Both the position numbers and the translations under genes were made by a program. The notes below the pieces were generated by a model that saw only the letters and a list, made by a program, of their open reading frames with translations, did not search any database and had not been told where the DNA came from. Below, piece after piece: positions 27,376 to 39,586 of a stretch of 64,000 bases of DNA. Source of the stretch: Steromphala cineraria (Eukaryota; Mollusca; Gastropoda; Trochida; Trochidae); assembly GCA_916613615.1 (NCBI GenBank), contig OU744726.1, forward strand, positions 56,808,987-56,872,986. Direction: 5' to 3'. Each line of letters begins with the position of its first letter. Positions within the stretch are counted from its first letter, which is position 1.

Positions 27376-30300
27376 ATGGCTGCGCCCATGAGAAATCTGC
27401 TTTCTCGTCGGTGTTTTCAATATTTGAATAAAAACTTAAAGAATTGTTCAAATGAAAAGCATCAAAGTAAGGTCTTAGGCGGGCGTATTACATTGGTTTG
27501 ATTTATCACATTGTTCGGGCTTTTATTCCTTTGCATACGATTTTTATTTGTTTTATTTTATTGACATTTTACATTTCATGATTGACCCGTTTCGTTAGCT
27601 TACAAGAATCACCTACACCATTGTTATTCGTTTCTGATGATATTATCGTATATGAACATAAGTATTGATAATTTTTCAGTTTTGCAAGGCCATCACTTAC
27701 ATGAATCTTCCCTTTGACCTTTGCAACAGGTTCTGATCAGGTCGGGGATATCCACCGAACGACCTATAATAGCTCGATTTAGCTATAGTAGCTCGATCGA
27801 GCTATAGGTCTATAGGTCGATCGAGCTATAACTGCATTTTTTTGACAATGTGCAATTATTACGGGTTTTCCGCAATTGCGGCCCCGCCAATATGGAAACA
27901 TATTTTATCGATTCATTCTTGGCCCTTCACAGAATTTGGCTAAACCCTAGCGCTTTTTAGTTATTAGACATTAGTTTGCACTACCCAAGTGTCAATGTCA
28001 CTTCGAATAGAAAATAACAACTCAAAAACAGAAAAATATACCTCTCAATGTTGACACAACACTCGGCTGATGACTGATCGTTTCGATTGCCTGACTTCTG
28101 GTTTGGATGTCTATTTCGTAATGATAATTTTCCCGTGCATCTCGCTCGAGCGTGACAATTTTAATAATCTACGGAAATTACACTCGGCTTTCGGGTATAT
28201 TCGGGTTTGAGAAGGGGCCATCCCTGCATAGATATTATAATTTTATAATTATAGTTTTAGCTTATATATAATAACGAATTATGAAAAGTTTTAATCATTA
28301 AAATGTCGACACAACAGGGGAACCAATATGGACATAAAACATGAAAAAAAATTCTTTGTTGATTTAAAATTGAATTCTCCCAAAATACATATGCAAATTA
28401 GATAGACTCATGTAAACTATGAAGACTAAACTATTATAATACAATCCGATATCATTTTGATATAGTAGAAACATTATGCAAATTATTCCAACTTGCACTT
28501 AAGTATTCCAATAGTTTCTAAGTCTTTCACCTTGTATAAAGCGCAAATCAGTTTAAGAGCCCTTAAAATGATTAAATTCCACATTTGATATTATTGACGA
28601 TGTCCACTTTTTAACGCAACCATGACTGTTTATAAACCGGAAGTACAGAAGGCTCGATGCCATTTTACGGATCGTAATGAGTTTGCAAACGTGTACACAA
28701 TCTCAGATAACATTTACTCAATACTTGGGTCGAGTAATGAGAATATTATGTTCTTTTTTTCGTTAATTGTGTTAAGAACTTAAGTACCTTCATCACAATT
28801 ATTAATTCAAAGGTTTTTGAAATAGAAATTCACCGTGCGGTCCCTACTGGTAGTTTTGCACTGTTATAGTAGAAGTTAATCCTTTCTTAACAAATGTTAC
28901 AAATCATGGTAGGGACGAACCAATGGAAAACGCCAGCAAGCGAGTTGCAATGAATCAAACACCAAACAAAACAAAAACATTTTATAACTGAAATTATAAA
29001 ATCTATGCAGGGATGGCCCCTTCTCAAACCCGAATATGCCCGAAAGCCGAGTGTAATTTCCGTAGATTATTAAAATTGTCACGCTCGAGCGAGATGCACG
29101 GGAAAATTATCATTACGAAATAGACATCCAAACCAGAAGTCAGGCAATCGAAACGATCAGTCATCAGCCGAGTGTTGTGTCAACTTTGAGAGGTATATTT
29201 TTCTGTTTTTGAGTTGTTATTTTCTTTTCGAAGTGACATTGACACTTGGGTAGTACAAACTAATGTCTAATAACTAAAAAGCGCTTCGGTTTAGCCAAAT
29301 TCTGTGAAGGGCTAAGAATGAATCGATAAAATATGTTTCCATATTGGCGGGGCCGCAATTGCGGAAAACCCGTTATAACTGCACATTGTCCAAAAAATGC
29401 GGTTATAGCTCGATCGACCTTTAGACCTATAGCTCGATCAAGCTACTATAGCTAAATCGAGCTATTATAGGTCATTCGGTGGTAATCCCCGACCTGCTGA
29501 TCCCCACTCAATCGGGGTCACCCTAGATCGGAAACTAACACCCATATCGGGATAATAAAATAATTGAAAATACAGCGGAAATTAGTATGTTGTTTTTGCC
29601 AACATTTTTATTTCATAATGCATCATGCCAAATAAATCTTGAGGTAAGCAACCCCTTTATCGGCTCAAACCTTAAAAAAATGTGAGTCGAAATGTACCGC
29701 ATACAGAAGCCCCCTTTCCTAACTTTTGCACATTATCGTCTCCAAAAGAAAAAAAAAGAAAAAGAAATGTCTCTAAATTAACTAAACGATAAGATTTTCT
29801 TTCCCCAGCATCGGTGAGCATATCGATTGGCAGAGCTGCATCATCTCAGGGTCCAAAGTCAAGCAATGAGTAAGAACCTTCTATTTCTTAAATGATCAAA
29901 TTTTTTTATACAGTTAAATTACTATACAATGTAAATTCAATTCAAGAGTCAAGCCGTTTACCGCTTGGTCTACCACATTGTCTAGTTATTTCTCCACTAG
30001 ATGTGAGGCTATGTTGCAGATGTCCTCAGGTAGCAGAGTCACCAGACGGAAGCACTATTCTCTGCTGGCACCCCCAACCACAGTTCCCTTACCAGCACAC
30101 CAAGGTAAACCATCAATCAGTAGCAGGGTGAGCTATCTGGAGACATCAGTTTCACATTTTGTTGAGTTTCTTACACCAGAAGGTTGATGCATAGCAAGTG
30201 GCGAGCTGTAACGGGTGTAGGGAAAAAATAGTGTAGTTATTGTTGTTTCACTCAGGAAACTTCAGGGTTCAATTTAGTGTGACTTAAAGAGATTGCAACG

Positions 30301-33300
30301 GGTGGAAGCTGATAGGTTACTGTGGTTGCACTCTCCAAAAATCTGTTGCACCAACAATTCATTTATCATTTCGGATAAGTTGATCCTTTATTTATGAGAT
30401 GTCATTAAGACTTAAATTTCCAAAATGAAATAACTGTAAATAAAGAAACACAACAATTGTTTTTGCTATGTGGAGTGTTGATTTATGAGATTTTCACGCA
30501 AATCGGGCTTTTGAGAAAAGAAACATACACATCAGTGTTGTCTTTAATGTTTGATTCACCATTAGTTTTTGAAGCTATCACATTTACTGTTACTTACTGC
30601 CCTAGGTGCAACCTGCTTATAAATTTTACTTGTACTTGCTGAAATTTACTTGCCCATGTGCAAGTTGTTAATATTTGAATTAAACCCTGAACTTGTGTTG
30701 TGACTCTACTCTGTGTTTTCAGCCCCTACCGAGGAGAGTGGAACAAGTGGCAGAGGTGAGTCCACAAACAGTTGTACAGAGAGTGCAGAAGGCTTTCTTA
30801 TTTGTTGTTTACATTCCTATACACCAGGTGCTGTGGTTATCAATGGTGGTATCTAGGTCCTTATCCGGGATAACTAGCCCATGGTTTGGTTATCAGATAA
30901 CTACCATGGGTTGATTATCAGAGAGTAAACATGGATGACATCAAGGAACAGTTGTGTCCGTATGTTACGGCAGGTTTTCAGCTTCACCTCAGACCTTGTC
31001 GTATCGTCCCTCTGAAAATATCTTCCTCTAAACGTGATACCTATCACATGTCAAAAAGGTTGCTCAAAGAAAACACAAAAAAGTGATTATTTTTTATTGT
31101 CTACTGTGACTAAAGAAATTCATAAATTGTACAGTCCAGTTCACAAAATTGTAACGGTCACCATTCGAAAAAGAAAATGATTTGATATGCTTTACTATGC
31201 AACCAGCCATAAATTTGTTCTGAGAATACGTTGAAACATAGATATAAACTTGTTTGAAGTAGGAGACAGCTCCTTGAAAGTATGTGCTATCAATGTTTTG
31301 CTGCATCAATGTTTTGCAACAGGAAATTAATAAAATCTTTGCATCTCAAGGTGAAATGAACAACACCTGTTCACCTTCACGTTAATGTGCAAGTTACAGA
31401 CTAATACATTTCATAGACTGAATATGGGCTTTATTTAGGAACATCAAAAATATTTGTATATAATAAATGTGCTGGGACCTTTTGACAAATGGTCTCAAAC
31501 ATATTTTATGTTATAGCTGGACATGGAGAATGTTTGTAATTGCCTAAGACTTGTCTGATTGACAACCAAGTCAGGACACACGCAATCTGCACGTGAAATG
31601 TGTGTTTTATTGGTATGCAAATGAGAATGAAGTCATGGTAGGAAAGAGAGTTCACTTAACCATTAAACCTTTACAACAAGTTTTTATATCCTTTTTGATT
31701 AACACTATAAGAATTATTATGAAAGAAAAGAACTATCAACCATTTCCGTGTAGTGTATATGACCCTGCAACGTGAATATCTGTGATATTACCATCTTGCT
31801 GACTATTTGATGGTTATCAAAGATATTCACTCAGTCAGAGGTCATTATTTCAACCGTTATACTGTGGGATAAACCGTAGTCATCGTTCTGTCCATCTGTA
31901 AGCATTTTTTTAAACATAGCTCCAGACCTAGCTCATTGAAATTACTGTAGGTATATGGAACAGTGAGCATGTGTAGATGTGCCTTTTGGGATGTTCAACT
32001 TCTACAGATATGTATTTTTGGTAGATTCCATTGAAACTTAGAAATGTAGAGCAACAAGAGAAAAGTTCAAAAACAGATCCATGTTTAAATTTTCTGGTTG
32101 ATGGCATATAAATGACTTTTTATGTCCTCTTATAAATCATTTATCATTTTTAGATTAAGACCCTATGCATTGTGAACACAATCATGCCCTATTCCAAGTT
32201 GCTGGGAGCAGTGAGGTCTAGTGCATCAATTTCTCCACATCAAGCCCTATTAATTATAGTAGCCCAATAAAATAACACTTGTCTTACTCTGGACTTTGCT
32301 CTCTGTTGTCATCTGTTAGAATAATGATAAGTTTCTGTGTTTACAAAATAAAGCATTAAGTTTAGGTTATTTACATAACTAAAGAATAAGGGTTAAATAA
32401 TACTTTATCTGTTTGAGGTGAGGAGTTTTATGTTATGTCTAAACGTCAAGTTATTTGCTTAAATGATTTTAGGTGAAGTGTACATAAAATAACCTGTAAT
32501 TGCATACAAACTTTTAAACATCATCATTGCCTGAAGTTGGCAAGGGGCTAAAAAGTATTTAGTGAATTTTTAGTCAAAATACAGATGCAGTATTAAATAA
32601 TGCAAAAAAAAATTCACAAACTCGACTTTATTTCACAATTAAAAACTTGGTGTGATTTGATCTTATAAAAATGTTTGTTATAGTATTGTAGAAACTTGTG
32701 GAAAATATAATCAAAACAAAAACGGTGGTTGATATGGAATATATCAAAACTGTGGTTATAAATGAATTATAAAAACTAGAAGAATATGTTTTCATAAGAA
32801 GAGACTGGGTTGTCGGGAGTAATAAAAGGATATGTTTGACTGTCAAACTTTCTATCAACGTCATTCCATTCATGCAACTGTTGCCAAAATGTTGTCATAA
32901 TATAGCTATGGTTATTCAAATACAGTCACTCACTTTGATTTTGATGTCATCAATGTTTCGACATTGACATAGTGAGTACGACTCTTGCTTAGTTTGAGTG
33001 GTGTCCCCACTGACCAGTGTGCTGTGTATGTGCAGGGTGACTCAGCACTGAAGGTCCAGTACCTGGTGTCCGAGAGGCTGAAGCACCGAGAGGACGGGCC
33101 CAGTGACAAGGAGCTCGCTAACATCTTCTTCACCTCCAAACATCGCTGGTACCCCAAGTAAGTCAAGTCACAAAAACTCTCCTTAGCCTGGAGATAATCC
33201 TGGCACCTAAGTAAGTCGATTCAGAAAACATCTTCACCTCATCTTCACTGGTACCCCAAGTAAGTCAAGTCAGTTTATATTTTTCTTTATCTCCAAACAT

Positions 33301-34073
33301 CACCTGTTCCCAAAGTAAGTTTAGACAGTTTACGTTTCTACATCTCCAAACATCACTTGTTCCCAAAGTAAGTTTAGTCAGTTTATATTTCTACATCTCC
33401 AAACATCACTTGTTCCCAAAGTAGGTCAAGTCAGTTAGAATTATCATGTATCACATGTAGGGATGTAGCTCAGTTGAAGGATCGAGCACTCCCCCTTGGA
33501 GACAGGGGTTGCATTTCAGTGATACCATAAGACAATAAAGATCGGAGGTGTTGCTAACAATCACCATTCAAAGGACTGAACGTTATTGTAACTTGTTCTA
33601 CACTATGGTTGTGTTACAATAGAGAGTAAATTCTCGAGTTCAGTGAGAGTAAGAGGCAAGGGTATATTCTTGAATAAAGAGGTCAGGGTTCAATGCTCAT
33701 GACAGGTCAGCTAGTGTTCCACAGATCTCTTTGATTTGAATCTCTCAATGCTGCATTGAGTCAGTAGACTACCACTAATGGTTTGTTATGTCAAGATTCA
33801 TATGCAGATGTTCATTTACTTTCTATCACTTCTTATCACTAACATTGCCTTTCACTAACTGGACTAATACAAGTAAAGTGATACAGTTTCTATCTGTTTG
33901 TAAATGTACAAATAATTTGTTAGAGTAACTCATCTGTAAAGCTTGAATTCAGCAATGTTATTATTCATGTGAGTCTCTGTCAAATGCCATGTGGTGTTTT
34001 TTATTTCATTGCTTTCAGACCAGAGAAGAAGTACAGGAAAGTGAGAACTCCCAAGGATCGTGACCGTCTCTGA
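27376..34073 (+). CDS. MRPL42: Large ribosomal subunit protein mL42, mitochondrial, complete six-exon gene
   Basis: Nuclear gene for a protein of the mitochondrial large ribosomal subunit. Exons: 27376-27466, 29809-29869, 30020-30104, 30723-30755, 33036-33157, 34019-34073. Phases join to 447 nt, 148 residues (human 142). The N-terminus (MAAPMRNLLSRRCFQYL) is basic and hydrophobic, like a mitochondrial presequence. SPDGSTILCWHPQPQFPYQHTK matches the conserved core, and IFFTSKHRWYP followed by a basic tail ending TPKDRDRL matches the C-terminal signature of the family. All donors and acceptors fit the consensus. Intron 1 carries a 1.76-kb foldback element, and intron 5 tandem copies of the exon 5 junction. 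I see no broken codon. Confidence 0.95.
27738..29496. mobile_element. Foldback element with ~510-bp inverted arms, in MRPL42 intron 1
   Basis: The left arm (27738-28250) and right arm (28985-29496) are near-identical reverse complements. They start caggtcgggg and hold many tagctcgat motifs. The middle ~735 bp is unique AT-rich DNA with no transposase ORF. CTGAT flanks both ends (27733-27737, 29497-29501), a candidate 5-bp target duplication. Non-autonomous; superfamily unknown. Confidence 0.88.
30105..33035. other. MRPL42: MRPL42 introns 3 and 4
   Basis: Apart from the 33-nt exon 30723-30755 no coding segment was seen. The ORF at 32628-32873 is low-complexity Ser/Thr/Ile and not supported. 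Confidence 0.55.
33158..33440 (+). repeat. Tandem copies of the MRPL42 exon 5 end and its splice donor
   Basis: Units of about 49-55 bp (most 53) repeat the exon end (ctccaaacatc, ttcccaaag) plus the donor. Donor-like GT copies sit at 33211 (gtaagtcgat), 33260 (gtaagtcaag), 33315, 33368 (gtaagttta) and 33421 (gtaggtcaag), after the true one at 33158. Copies show increasing drift from the parent exon. Confidence 0.85.
33455..33545 (+). repeat. Possible degraded tRNA-derived SINE head
   Basis: GGGATGTAGCTCAGTTGAAG resembles a tRNA 5' end with an A box. A weak B box (ggggttgcatttc) follows about 40 nt later. It does not fold as a real tRNA. Lies in MRPL42 intron 5. Confidence 0.35.
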
Positions 34074-34144
34074 ATGACCCAGCTGTGTGTGTGAGAGTGC
34101 TTGAAGATAGGGAGAGTGTTATGTACTGTGTATCTTTAGCTACA

Positions 34145-34150
34145 AATAAA
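34145..34150 (+). terminator. MRPL42: MRPL42 poly(A) signal
   Basis: AATAAA 72 nt past the MRPL42 stop, giving a short 3' UTR. Confidence 0.75.
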
Positions 34151-35940
34151 GAAAATTAAAAATGCCACTTTTTGTGATAGTTTATGTTGTAACACAGAGC
34201 ATGGTTTGAAACCAGTAAGCATCAGTAAGCTATGTATAAGTATGCTATGGAAATTAGATGGTGACTCTACTCTCCCGAGGAAAGGAAGTTCAAATATGAT
34301 GTTTGACTAGCATGAATGGGTTATTGTATTTTTTTAATGATTATTCGGTGTATAGATAAGTTCTAAAACAAAGAGCCAGAAAGTAGTGCATTGTAGACTT
34401 GAATGGTAACATTGAAATATCTCAAACAAAATTTACTTAGGAAACCAAAATTCACCAGGTTCCTGTCGGGATACCGAAAGATCTTTATGACAATAAAGTC
34501 ATATTAGGCTTCATGTCAAAGAGCCACTCCGTGAGTTGTTTTGGGTCACATATTTCCAATTTTTATCATTAGTGTTATTTGAACAAGAAGTATAGACTTT
34601 TACATGAAAGTTAAATTTCAGAGCCAATTCACAATAGAAAAGTTTGAAAACGGGATTGTGATTGAAAGCCAGACAATGATGAACATCACTCAGTCAAACA
34701 TTCAGAAGCATTCTAAGCATTCAGAATGACTCTTTTCGAGGTCATACTGTTTGTAGAGTTAACTAAATTCATACAATTCTGGTGAAGATTGTTTCAAATT
34801 TTAGTGAATATTGAATTCAGAAATCCAGAGTTTGTGAAATTCCCCATTGAGATTGTGTTTCTGTAATATTCAAGTTGTAAAAAAAAGGAAAGGAGATGTT
34901 CAAAAATAAGTTGGCTTGTTTTATGCTTAACTGTTGGTTACTCAATAACTCTCCTTAGAAATTTTGAACTAAGTATTGTATCATACTAACTGAGAATGAC
35001 AATACATATATCGTGAGGTATCTTTATCTGTCCAAGACAAAGAAGAAGCACAAGGGGGTGTGGTTGATAGTTGAGTTTATTGCTACAGTTGTAGTTATAC
35101 AGGAGTCAGTTCTCTACAGGACACCTTCACCAGCTACACATTGACTCATCATTATCACATTATCATATCTTGTATCTTCCCATCTTCTTCATTTCTTTAA
35201 TTCAGAATCCAGCTTTGTCATTTCGGTGGTGTGAATTTTGAAAGAAAATGATAAAATATACCTTGAATGAATATATCTTACTTTGATAAAAATGTTTTAT
35301 TTAGCAAAATCAAAGCGTTAAAGACATTCTTTGTTTACTGTTGAAAATAAATTGTTTGTATTTTTATATTTCTCGATAATCCCTCACGATGAAATGTACT
35401 TGAAAAGATACAATTATGATACATATTCATGTCTATAATTGGACTACAAAAGATTTCTTTGGTCATCTTGTATAGATGATAAAAGTTGTAAATAACAAAT
35501 AAATATTGAATGAACTTCAGCAGTAAGATTGGATTCACAGGCACTGAAGTCTTTTCCTGGTACAAAACATTTCAATCAATGTACATTAGAAATGCAAGAG
35601 ATAGAAGATCATGAGAATTTTCTGTCAAGCTTGAGCAGTAAGAACTTGTCAAATCCATACAGCATAATTACACAATCCTATCATAAGATACACTCTTAGA
35701 ATAATTTGATATGATATACACCTGGACATAAGTTAAGCAAACTCTAGGTAAAAGTTGTATTACAAATAAGTAGACAATGTTTCAGAAAACTAATGCATTT
35801 TATAATGAATTCATAATCTGACAGTATAACAAGGAAGAGTTCATTAAGATAAGTTTTCAAGACTTTTGGAAATTTGCCTTTTTAAAAAACAGGGTCTGTG
35901 GTCTCCAGTATGACGTTTAGTTGTAGTTTAAGATTAAAGA
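34151..35940. other. Intergenic stretch past MRPL42, nothing recognised
   Basis: AT-rich, with no exon-like segment, array or inverted repeat seen. Confidence 0.5.
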
Positions 35941-37468
35941 GACACAGAGTATGTTGATAGGATCACATATGTCAAATTTGGAAATCGATGTTATTACACC
36001 GGGAACCACTAACTGTTACTGAAAATAACAAGTTAAAGGTCAATCAGTACATTAGAGCGAAAATACCGCCATTCAAAGTCGGGATTTTGATCGAAAATCG
36101 GACAATGTGGCTCGAGTGGCAAATGCAAATTCTAACATGACACGAACACTAGTTTGAAAATACTGCGTTCTGATTGGTTACTCATAAACATTTTGGAGTA
36201 ATTATTTCGCCGATAATCACCTCTAAATATTTACGACCGCTTCACATTCCTTCGCGCACGAGAAAACAATCTGCACTCAGCGACTTTCTATTTACACATG
36301 ACATGTTGGCGACGATACTTTAAATTTCAATATCAGAAACTTGTCGACATTTTGAAACACCTACAAATTTTAATCGAATAACCAGGTTTTTTGTTCCTGT
36401 TTGAAGTGTTTCTTACTGCTTCGCGGTGTAAATTAATCATAGTCCACAGATCTAAAAACAAAATCAACGATCGCAACACCTCTCATACAGCGATTCGTCA
36501 AATGAACGGAAGTGACTTTATTCTTTAATTCACTGAATGCTGTCACTGCCCCTACCTCTAATGACCACTTTTCCTGTCACAGTCTCCCCAACCATGACAC
36601 AAAATATAAATTTCTTGACAGCTTCCACTAAGTTTGAAACAGTTCACCGACACTTAGTGAACAACTATTTTCAGAGTAACGTCCCTTGATTTGGTCAGTC
36701 CTTGTCGCTCTTGTAGGGGTGATGGGTCGACCCATGGATTTAGGTAAAAATTCGTAACTTTGACGACATTGAAAACTGTTTTCTATTGATAATATGCTCA
36801 ATAGATTACAGATGAGTCTATTTAAAAACGTGTTTTCTGTATGTAATTACATTTTAATTGTTACGTGTTCTTTATGAAAGTGGACTGTACCGTTGTTTTG
36901 CAAGTGAGAGGAACCGGTCTGCACCGGTTTGACCTAATCACATTGCTTTTGCGCAAGTCAAAATAGTTCCACCTTTTTTGACTAATTAGTCATGTTAGAA
37001 TGGTGATAAATCCATTCTGTTTTTTATTTTGGGGTTGTATGTCGTGCATTCTTTACCCCTAAATAAACATTTCAAACCTCGCAAGCTCGGTTTGAAATTA
37101 TATTTAGGGGTAAAGAATGCACGACATACAACCCCAAAATAAAAAACAGAATGGATTTATCCCCTAATTAACCAAAAGTAGTTTTGAAACCTTGTCATAA
37201 GCTGACAGGAATATATATTCGATTCGATAGTGTTTATTAGGTATTGTAACTAATAGGTAGATTAATTGGATGCATAATTTCGAATATTGCCGGTAAACAT
37301 ATTTGAGATGTTTTCTTGATTTTTCCATAAAATCAAGCATTTTAGAGATATTATGCATAAATGGATATATTTGCAAGTCCAGTGATGAGATATGAACTTC
37401 AATCAGCATATTAGATATTTTGTAGCTTATCAAACCCAAATAAAATTTTAAGAAAGATACTCTGTGTC
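35941..37468. mobile_element. Putative DNA element bounded by gacacagagtat inverted ends
   Basis: gacacagagtat at 35941-35952 is mirrored by atactctgtgtc at 37457-37468. Both ends adjoin a tttaagat string (before the left end, after the right end), a possible target duplication. No transposase ORF. It contains a nested palindrome at 37006-37161. Confidence 0.55.
37006..37161. repeat. 156-bp near-perfect palindrome (hairpin element)
   Basis: Arms of about 70 nt run gataaatccattctg ... ggatttatc. The body holds gtatgtcgtgcattctttac and its exact complement. The centre is tttcaaacctcgcaagctcg followed by gtttgaaa. It would form a strong cruciform or MITE-like hairpin. Confidence 0.93.
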
Positions 37469-39049
37469 ACTTTAAGATGAAAATTGGTTGTTTATAAAGA
37501 ATTCAATTCAGCCATGAAACTGATAAAAAATAAATTGAAATGACCCTTAACAATAGTATTCTGGGAAGTTTATGAGTAAGTTTTACAAGTTGACCAAGAT
37601 TAATTCAATGAAATTATCCAATTACTACCACAATATTACAAGGGAATTTGAAAGGGTGTTGCTTAATTTTTGTCCAGGTGTCTATGTTGGTTTATGGGTT
37701 AAAGGCAAGATAGAATTTATAAACTGTCTAAAATTTGTCAATTTAGTTTATTTTGGATAGCAAGCACAATATCAAAGAAATAATATTGACATAAATGGAA
37801 TGTTGATACGTCAAGCACTGATGGTGGAAAGAGACTTTGATTCAACTCGGATGGGTTATACAGTATAATATCACAGTCATAGGTCTCCTCATTCACACCA
37901 TCTCACATACACATGCTTATATATATACCAGTATATATGAACAACTTTGATATACAAGCATCATTTTTCTCCTTTCAGTTATTATTAATAAGTGTTACAT
38001 CCAAGCTGCTAAATCTACACATACATTTTCCAGCCTGCATCATGAAAGTGTTTCGAGTTGTTAACATATCTATATAAGAGTAAATACAATTGGACCAATC
38101 TCTTGTTTATATAATTATGATTCCCTGGTTTGCAGTAGCTCGGGAGAATATCACCTTTTATTTTAAGTTCCTAGAAAACACTTTACATTCATAATCTCTC
38201 CTCTAAATATAATAATAAAATGGCATAGAAATATAATGCAAATCCACACCTGAAAAGTTTGCTATCAGCTAAAGAAATATTTGATAGCACTGTTCAGATC
38301 TTAATGCATAATAAATATCTTTTATCTCTTTTAGTTAATCATGGTTACAAATTATAATTACATAAACTGCTATTTTCTAGACGAAATGAACCATCTGATG
38401 GCATACCCTGCCATACTGCCATCAAGAAGTCAATCGGGTCATGATGACCACCTTTTTGGTCCTTTAACCCTCAGAAATAGCTATGGATAACTCCCTTTGC
38501 CCTTGATTTGTTCAGATAATTTTACAGAAAATGCAATCAAATATAAAAAGAAAGAAAAAATGTCTGTAAAATTTCAATGCTGAAAAGGTGATTTAGTATC
38601 AGGAATGCTTAATAATGCTGTTTATATTTTGAAATGCTATTAATCAATGCTTTCAGGCAGTCTACAATATCGGATTTATCAAAGTTGATAATTTACTACA
38701 AACATATATGTACATGTAAGATAATCATAACTAATAAAATGTAATGGTTATATATAAAAAAGAATTTGTATTTACTCATAAACATGAATGCATTAATATT
38801 TTGCCTTCATCAAAAGTATTGCCAGCAAAGTTATTGTTTAAAACAATTTGATCATATATATATAGAACAAAATCCTCTCTGTCATTTCACTTAAAATTGC
38901 TATAACTTTGATCAGTTTGATATTGGTTCCTGCTAAAGAAAGTACTGATGGCGCCATTTTTTATCCTTGAACATTCATCTATTATCTCTGGATTTGGCAT
39001 AAATTCATCAACCTTTCATGTATTAGTGTTATAAACAAGTTTGAGTTCA
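37469..39049. other. Intergenic / 3' flank of the minus-strand gene, no feature seen
   Basis: AT-rich and without exon-like segments. It probably includes the 3' UTR of the gene ending at 39050, but I saw no clear poly(A) signal. Confidence 0.45.
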
Positions 39050-39586
39050 TTATTCTGTGACAGCAACTTCAGTGGTTGGTGGTGACGGTGGCAGTTGAGT
39101 GGTCTCCCCTTCCTGGCTGGGATCGGAGGGAGGTAACTCTTGTTGGGTTTGAGACGCGGATCCCTCTGTGAACTCCACTGTGGCGGTGGCTGCAGGCACT
39201 TGAGGTTTGCGTGAGGGGGGTTTGGGAACATACCAGCTCAGACACGACGCCACGGTCTCTCTGACCTGGGGCCTCGCTGACTTGGCTCGTGTCCCCCGCG
39301 AATGAGCAGTTAACTTGAGTGCCTCATTGTTCATAGCATTGATAAACTCTCTGTTAGGGGACTCCATGCCGTGGGCGTAACGATACGTGGTTGTTGCAAC
39401 TCCATCGAATGATGTCTGCGGGCGCTTCACAATAAGCTGTGGCGTGTCGCGGCCTCGCCTATAGTCCACATTGTATGTAGAGTGAAGAGGCCTCATACGT
39501 GCCACATACTCTCGCTCTGGCATCCAGGATATGAATTCAGGTTTGAAGTTGTATGTACTGTTAGCCACACGTTTCCGACCAAGACC
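39050..39586 (-). CDS. Terminal exon of the unidentified gene
   Basis: A 537-nt exon encodes 178 residues and ends at TAA. The acceptor aaatttcag lies at 39587-39595, so the ATG at 39607 is intronic and not the start. GC content is clearly higher than the flanks. Residues 1-120 (GLGRKRVANSTYNF ...) look globular or motif-rich; the last 50 are Pro/Thr/Glu-rich. Confidence 0.85.
   Translation of the reverse strand, partial: GLGRKRVANSTYNFKPEFISWMPEREYVARMRPLHSTYNVDYRRGRDTPQLIVKRPQTSFDGVATTTYRYAHGMESPNREFINAMNNEALKLTAHSRGTRAKSARPQVRETVASCLSWYVPKPPSRKPQVPAATATVEFTEGSASQTQQELPPSDPSQEGETTQLPPSPPTTEVAVTE

Noticed and set aside
33455..33530. Functional tRNA gene
   Set aside because: Only the 5' part fits; acceptor and T arms do not pair, and the B box is poor.
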